Source of the DNA: Planctomycetota bacterium | GTDB taxonomy: Bacteria > Planctomycetota > Uabimicrobiia > Uabimicrobiales > Uabimicrobiaceae | Direction: 5' to 3' | DNA: 64,000 nt | Assembly: GCA_029260735.1 (NCBI GenBank) | Contig: JAJDCR010000101.1 | Span: 1-64,000, forward strand | Shown here: positions 61,475 to 64,000 of the stretch, piece by piece | How the letters are laid out: every line of letters begins with the position of its first letter | How positions within the stretch are numbered: the first letter of the stretch is position 1 | Program-made: the position numbers and the translations under genes | The notes under the pieces: generated by a model | Told to the model about the DNA's origin: nothing | Databases searched by the model: none | Seen by the model: the letters and a program-made list of their open reading frames with translations, nothing else

Positions 61475-63379
61475 ATGGTAGAAAATCCAAGTGTCATTTG
61501 CCTCCAATGTCAGAAGAAGAATGATGCTATCCAAGAACATTGCTCGCAATGTGGCAAACACCTAACAACTAAAATACAGAACTCTCATCCATCTCCCAGC
61601 CAAGTGCTCCACCAAAATAAAGGAGACATCAAGGAACTTTTTGAAGTAGAACCAGGAAAGGAAGAAAAATTTGGGCGCTACCAAATAGTAGAAGAGATAG
61701 GTCGTGGTGGTATGGGAAGAGTTTATAAAGCTCATGATCCCCAGTTAGGGAGGACTGTCGCTTTGAAGTTACTACTCTCAGGAAACAGCTCCAGCACTTC
61801 AGAAATATTACGTTTTCTTAGAGAAGCAAAAGCCACTGCTCAATTAAAGCATCCGGGAATTGTTACGGTTCATGATATCGGACAAGAGGGAAATCAGCCA
61901 TTTTTTGCAATGGAATACCTAGAAGGAACACCTCTAAATAGTTATCTCAAAAACTCACGTCCCTCCCTGCGACGAAAAGCAGAGATTTTCCAACAAATTT
62001 CCCAAGCCGTCGCCTATGCTCACAAAGAGGGAATCATCCACCGCGATTTAAAGCCCGCCAATATAATGATAGATAATGGACAAGCTAAAATTATGGATTT
62101 TGGACTAGCTAAGGTTCAAAAAGCAAGCCATAAACTCTCCCAAAGTGGAATGATAATGGGTACACTACAGTATATGTCTCCTGAACAAGCAGAAGGAAAA
62201 ATTCGAGATATTGATGCTAGAAGTGATATTTACTCTCTGGGAGCCCTTCTCTATGAAATGATGACAGGAACTCCTCCTTTTAGCGGAGGGAGTACCTCTC
62301 AACTTCTTTATAAAATTTTGCACCAAGCTGTCATTCCTCCCTCCAAGCGTACAAAGGGAAATATACCAAAAGACTTAGAAAAAATTTGCCTAAAGGCTCT
62401 CGAAAAAAAGAAAGAACATCGCTATCAAAATGTCCCAGAACTAATTTCTGATTTAGAAAGCTTTCTCGAAGGCAAAAAAATAAAGCATAGAAACTCTATT
62501 AGCAAACACCCCATTTTTCTAGGAATACTACTTTCAATAATTTGTCTTCCTCTTTTTATTAATTACTTGCCTAAAACGAAAAACATCACAGAAAAAAAAG
62601 AAAAGCCTCTTAAGGAATCAAATACAGAATCAAAGAAGAGTAGACTTGAAAAACACTTCAAATATCTGAGAGAAACTAGGTACACCGCAGGAGGCCAAAG
62701 CAACCTCATAAAAGAATATAAACATAAAAAAACAGGCATAGAATTTATCCTTATCCCAGGTAATAGCTTTATGATGGGTAGGTCTGCCGATAATGAGCAG
62801 CCCGTGCACAAAGTGAATGTTAAATCTTTTTTGATGTCAAAATATGAAGTGACCCAGAAACAGTGGAAAAAAGTAATGAAGAACAATCCCTCTTTTTTCC
62901 AAGGAGCCAATAAACCCGTTGAAATGGTTTTATGGGAAGACACAAAAAAGTTTTGCAGAGAAACGGAGCTAAGTTTACCCAGTGAAGCCCAGTGGGAATA
63001 CGCATGCCGTGCAGGCACCAGCACACATCACTACTGGGGAGATATCCCCAGCAGCGAGTACATGCAGTACGATAACAAAGGAAACACAATCGCGGTGGGA
63101 AGCAAAAAACCCAATGCCTTTGGCTTGTATGATATGAGCGGAAATGTATGGGAATGGTGCGAAGACGACTGGCACCCGTACTACATAAATGCACCCCAAA
63201 ATGCCGAAGCCTGGGTCACAGGTCATAGTCCTAAGCGAATTATGCGAGGAGGAGCTTGGAACTCTAGCCATTTCACTTGTCGGTCAAGAACCCGTGGCAG
63301 TAGTGCTAATCCCCCCTCTGAATACAGGGGAAACTATATCGGTTTTCGCGTTGCCTTTAATAATCCTGAAGTAAACTAA
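61475..63379 (+). CDS. Hanks-type Ser/Thr kinase fused to FGE-sulfatase-like domain, 634 aa
   Basis: Domains: N-terminal zinc ribbon (CLQCQKK...CSQCGKH, residues 9-30). Protein kinase about 68-335 with glycine loop IGRGGMGRVYKA, Lys in VALKLL, catalytic HRDLKPANIM, DFGLAK and activation segment GTLQYMSPEQAEG, all intact. A transmembrane helix at about 347-365 (IFLGILLSIICLPLF). C-terminal formylglycine-generating-enzyme/SUMF1-like domain about 420-630 (FILIPGNSFMMG, KYEVTQKQWKKVM, LPSEAQWEYACRAGT, GLYDMSGNVWEWCEDDW, IMRGGAWNS, IGFRVAF). The kinase would be cytoplasmic and the SUMF1-like part outside, probably a sensor rather than a sulfatase activator. Such fusions are common in Planctomycetota and some Cyanobacteria. 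Substrates unknown. Confidence 0.95.
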   Translation: MVENPSVICLQCQKKNDAIQEHCSQCGKHLTTKIQNSHPSPSQVLHQNKGDIKELFEVEPGKEEKFGRYQIVEEIGRGGMGRVYKAHDPQLGRTVALKLLLSGNSSSTSEILRFLREAKATAQLKHPGIVTVHDIGQEGNQPFFAMEYLEGTPLNSYLKNSRPSLRRKAEIFQQISQAVAYAHKEGIIHRDLKPANIMIDNGQAKIMDFGLAKVQKASHKLSQSGMIMGTLQYMSPEQAEGKIRDIDARSDIYSLGALLYEMMTGTPPFSGGSTSQLLYKILHQAVIPPSKRTKGNIPKDLEKICLKALEKKKEHRYQNVPELISDLESFLEGKKIKHRNSISKHPIFLGILLSIICLPLFINYLPKTKNITEKKEKPLKESNTESKKSRLEKHFKYLRETRYTAGGQSNLIKEYKHKKTGIEFILIPGNSFMMGRSADNEQPVHKVNVKSFLMSKYEVTQKQWKKVMKNNPSFFQGANKPVEMVLWEDTKKFCRETELSLPSEAQWEYACRAGTSTHHYWGDIPSSEYMQYDNKGNTIAVGSKKPNAFGLYDMSGNVWEWCEDDWHPYYINAPQNAEAWVTGHSPKRIMRGGAWNSSHFTCRSRTRGSSANPPSEYRGNYIGFRVAFNNPEVN

Positions 63380-63442
63380 GACATTTTTAGACACAAAATC
63401 CCACCACGGAAAAAGGAAAACTCTCGCCAAACAAGATTTTCC

Positions 63443-63471
63443 TTGACAAAAACCACGATTTTTTATATTAG
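63443..63471 (+). promoter_or_regulatory. Probable tRNA-Arg promoter
   Basis: A perfect TTGACA at 63443-63448 is followed by TATATTAG around 63464-63471 (spacing 15 or 17 depending on the -10 chosen), just upstream of the tRNA. Confidence 0.5.
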
Positions 63472-63483
63472 TAAGATTGATTT

Positions 63484-63560
63484 ACGCCCATAGCTCAGTT
63501 GGATAGAGCACCAGTTTCCTAAACTGGGGGTCACAGGTTCAATTCCTGTTGGGCGTACCA
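63484..63560 (+). tRNA. tRNA-Arg (anticodon CCT)
   Basis: Full cloverleaf: acceptor ACGCCCA/TGGGCGT, D-stem GCTC/GAGC, anticodon stem CCAGT/ACTGG with loop TTCCTAA (anticodon CCT, reads AGG), T-stem ACAGG/CCTGT with TTCAATT loop, and encoded CCA. An integrase gene starts about 150 bp downstream, so the 3' half is a likely attachment site. Confidence 0.96.
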
Positions 63561-63564
63561 TGCA

Positions 63565-63598
63565 AAGCCCGGACTTTTTAAGCATCCGGGCTTTTTTT
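63565..63598 (+). terminator. Rho-independent terminator after tRNA-Arg
   Basis: Stem AAGCCCGGA (63565-63573) pairs with TCCGGGCTT (63585-63593), 11-nt loop, then a T run. It ends the tRNA transcript. Confidence 0.9.
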
Positions 63599-63631
63599 GT
63601 GTCTTGACATTTTTCTTAGAAATAGTCAAAA

Positions 63632-63681
63632 TGGGTCATTTAATCATCTTTTTTTTGAGAAAATGACCCAAATATGACCCA
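63632..63681. repeat. Inverted/direct GGGTCAT repeats before the integrase
   Basis: TGGGTCATTT at 63632-63641 is inverted at 63661-63670 (AAATGACCCA) and ATGACCCA recurs at 63674-63681. The spacing and position just upstream of the integrase suggest arm-type integrase binding sites or an operator for the integrase; not proven. Confidence 0.5.
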
Positions 63682-63708
63682 CTGATGGCCCAAATTAAGG
63701 AAAATGTC

Positions 63709-64000
63709 ATGGCAGTTTTCGATAAAAGTCAAAAAACTTGGCGAGCAGATATCTCCATAAATGGAAAAAGATATCGAAAAAGAGGATTTACTTCTAAAAG
63801 AAATGCAGAACTTTATGAGGCTCAGCTAATCCGACAGCAAGAAAAAAGAGTTCTAGAGTTACCTGTCACCGAACACATGTCCATAAAAGAGCTATTTCTT
63901 TTGTATACAGCTCATATGAAAGAGTATTTAAAACCACGCTCCGCTGAACGTGACATTGGCTCACTAAATACTTGGGAAAAATTTTTCAAAAAAGAACTTA
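63709..64000 (+). CDS. Tyrosine recombinase (phage-type integrase), N-terminal part, cut by window edge
   Basis: The visible ~97 residues fit the N-terminus of tRNA-targeting phage integrases: a small arm-type DNA-binding domain (FDKSQKTWRADISINGKRYR, then KRGFTSKRNAELYEAQL), then the start of the SAM-like core-binding domain (MSIKELFLLYTAHMKEYLKP). The catalytic domain lies outside. The ATG at 63709 is preferred to the in-frame ATG at 63685 because AAGGA sits about 8 nt before it. It lies next to tRNA-Arg in the usual geometry of an integrated phage or island, so DNA to the right is probably acquired. Confidence 0.85.
   Translation, partial: MAVFDKSQKTWRADISINGKRYRKRGFTSKRNAELYEAQLIRQQEKRVLELPVTEHMSIKELFLLYTAHMKEYLKPRSAERDIGSLNTWEKFFKKEL

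Noticed and set aside
62563..63271. Minus-strand ORFs opposite the kinase-FGE gene
   Set aside because: They mirror the conserved FGE domain on the other strand, so they are shadows.

Overview
The window is dominated by the first part of a very large trans-acyltransferase (trans-AT) polyketide synthase / non-ribosomal peptide synthetase assembly line, all on the minus strand from 50614 down to base 1. The DNA is AT-rich. The flanking genes (a Hanks-type kinase fused to a formylglycine-generating-enzyme-like domain, a caspase-like EF-hand membrane protein, a PEP-CTERM exported protein, a eukaryote/Bacteroidetes-type carB) fit a large-genome Planctomycetota-like bacterium, for example a Uabimicrobium-type lineage. 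That assignment is an inference from gene style, not a database match.

Bases 1-50614 hold two giant genes coupled by a TAATG stop/start overlap at 31515-31519. The first (6365 aa) starts with a LnmK-like acyltransferase/decarboxylase-ACP loading module. It continues KS-ACP(beta-branch), KS-ACP, an NRPS C-A-T module whose binding-pocket residues resemble beta-alanine domains, KS-DH-ACP, KS-ACP and KS-KR-ACP. The second is open at the left edge (at least 10,505 codons). It runs KS0-DH-KR-ACP-ER, KS-ACP, KS-ACP(beta), KS-ACP, KS-(linker array)-KR-ACP, KS-ECH-ECH-ACP, KS-ACP(beta), KS-ACP, KS0-MT-ACP, KS-DH(start). That is 15 KS domains and no AT domain. Malonyl loading, the HMG-synthase cassette and chain release must therefore be encoded elsewhere. 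Several linkers carry recombination scars: five tandem copies of the post-KS linker motif, orphan DH N-terminal stubs, a DH/linker chimera and in-frame microsatellites.

Bases 50767-52882 form a segment bounded by two diverged inverted repeats of about 370 bp, enclosing a 73-aa protein and a PEP-CTERM protein but no transposase. Bases 53359-56778 hold an 878-aa pseudo-caspase-like membrane protein (plus strand) and an LRV-repeat lipoprotein (minus strand). Bases 56880-61144 hold carB and carA (minus strand, ATGA overlap, clear sigma70-like promoter), divergent from a kinase-FGE fusion gene at 61475-63379. The right edge has a tRNA-Arg(CCT), a rho-independent terminator and the start of a tyrosine-recombinase integrase. 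This looks like one border of an integrated element using the tRNA as attachment site.
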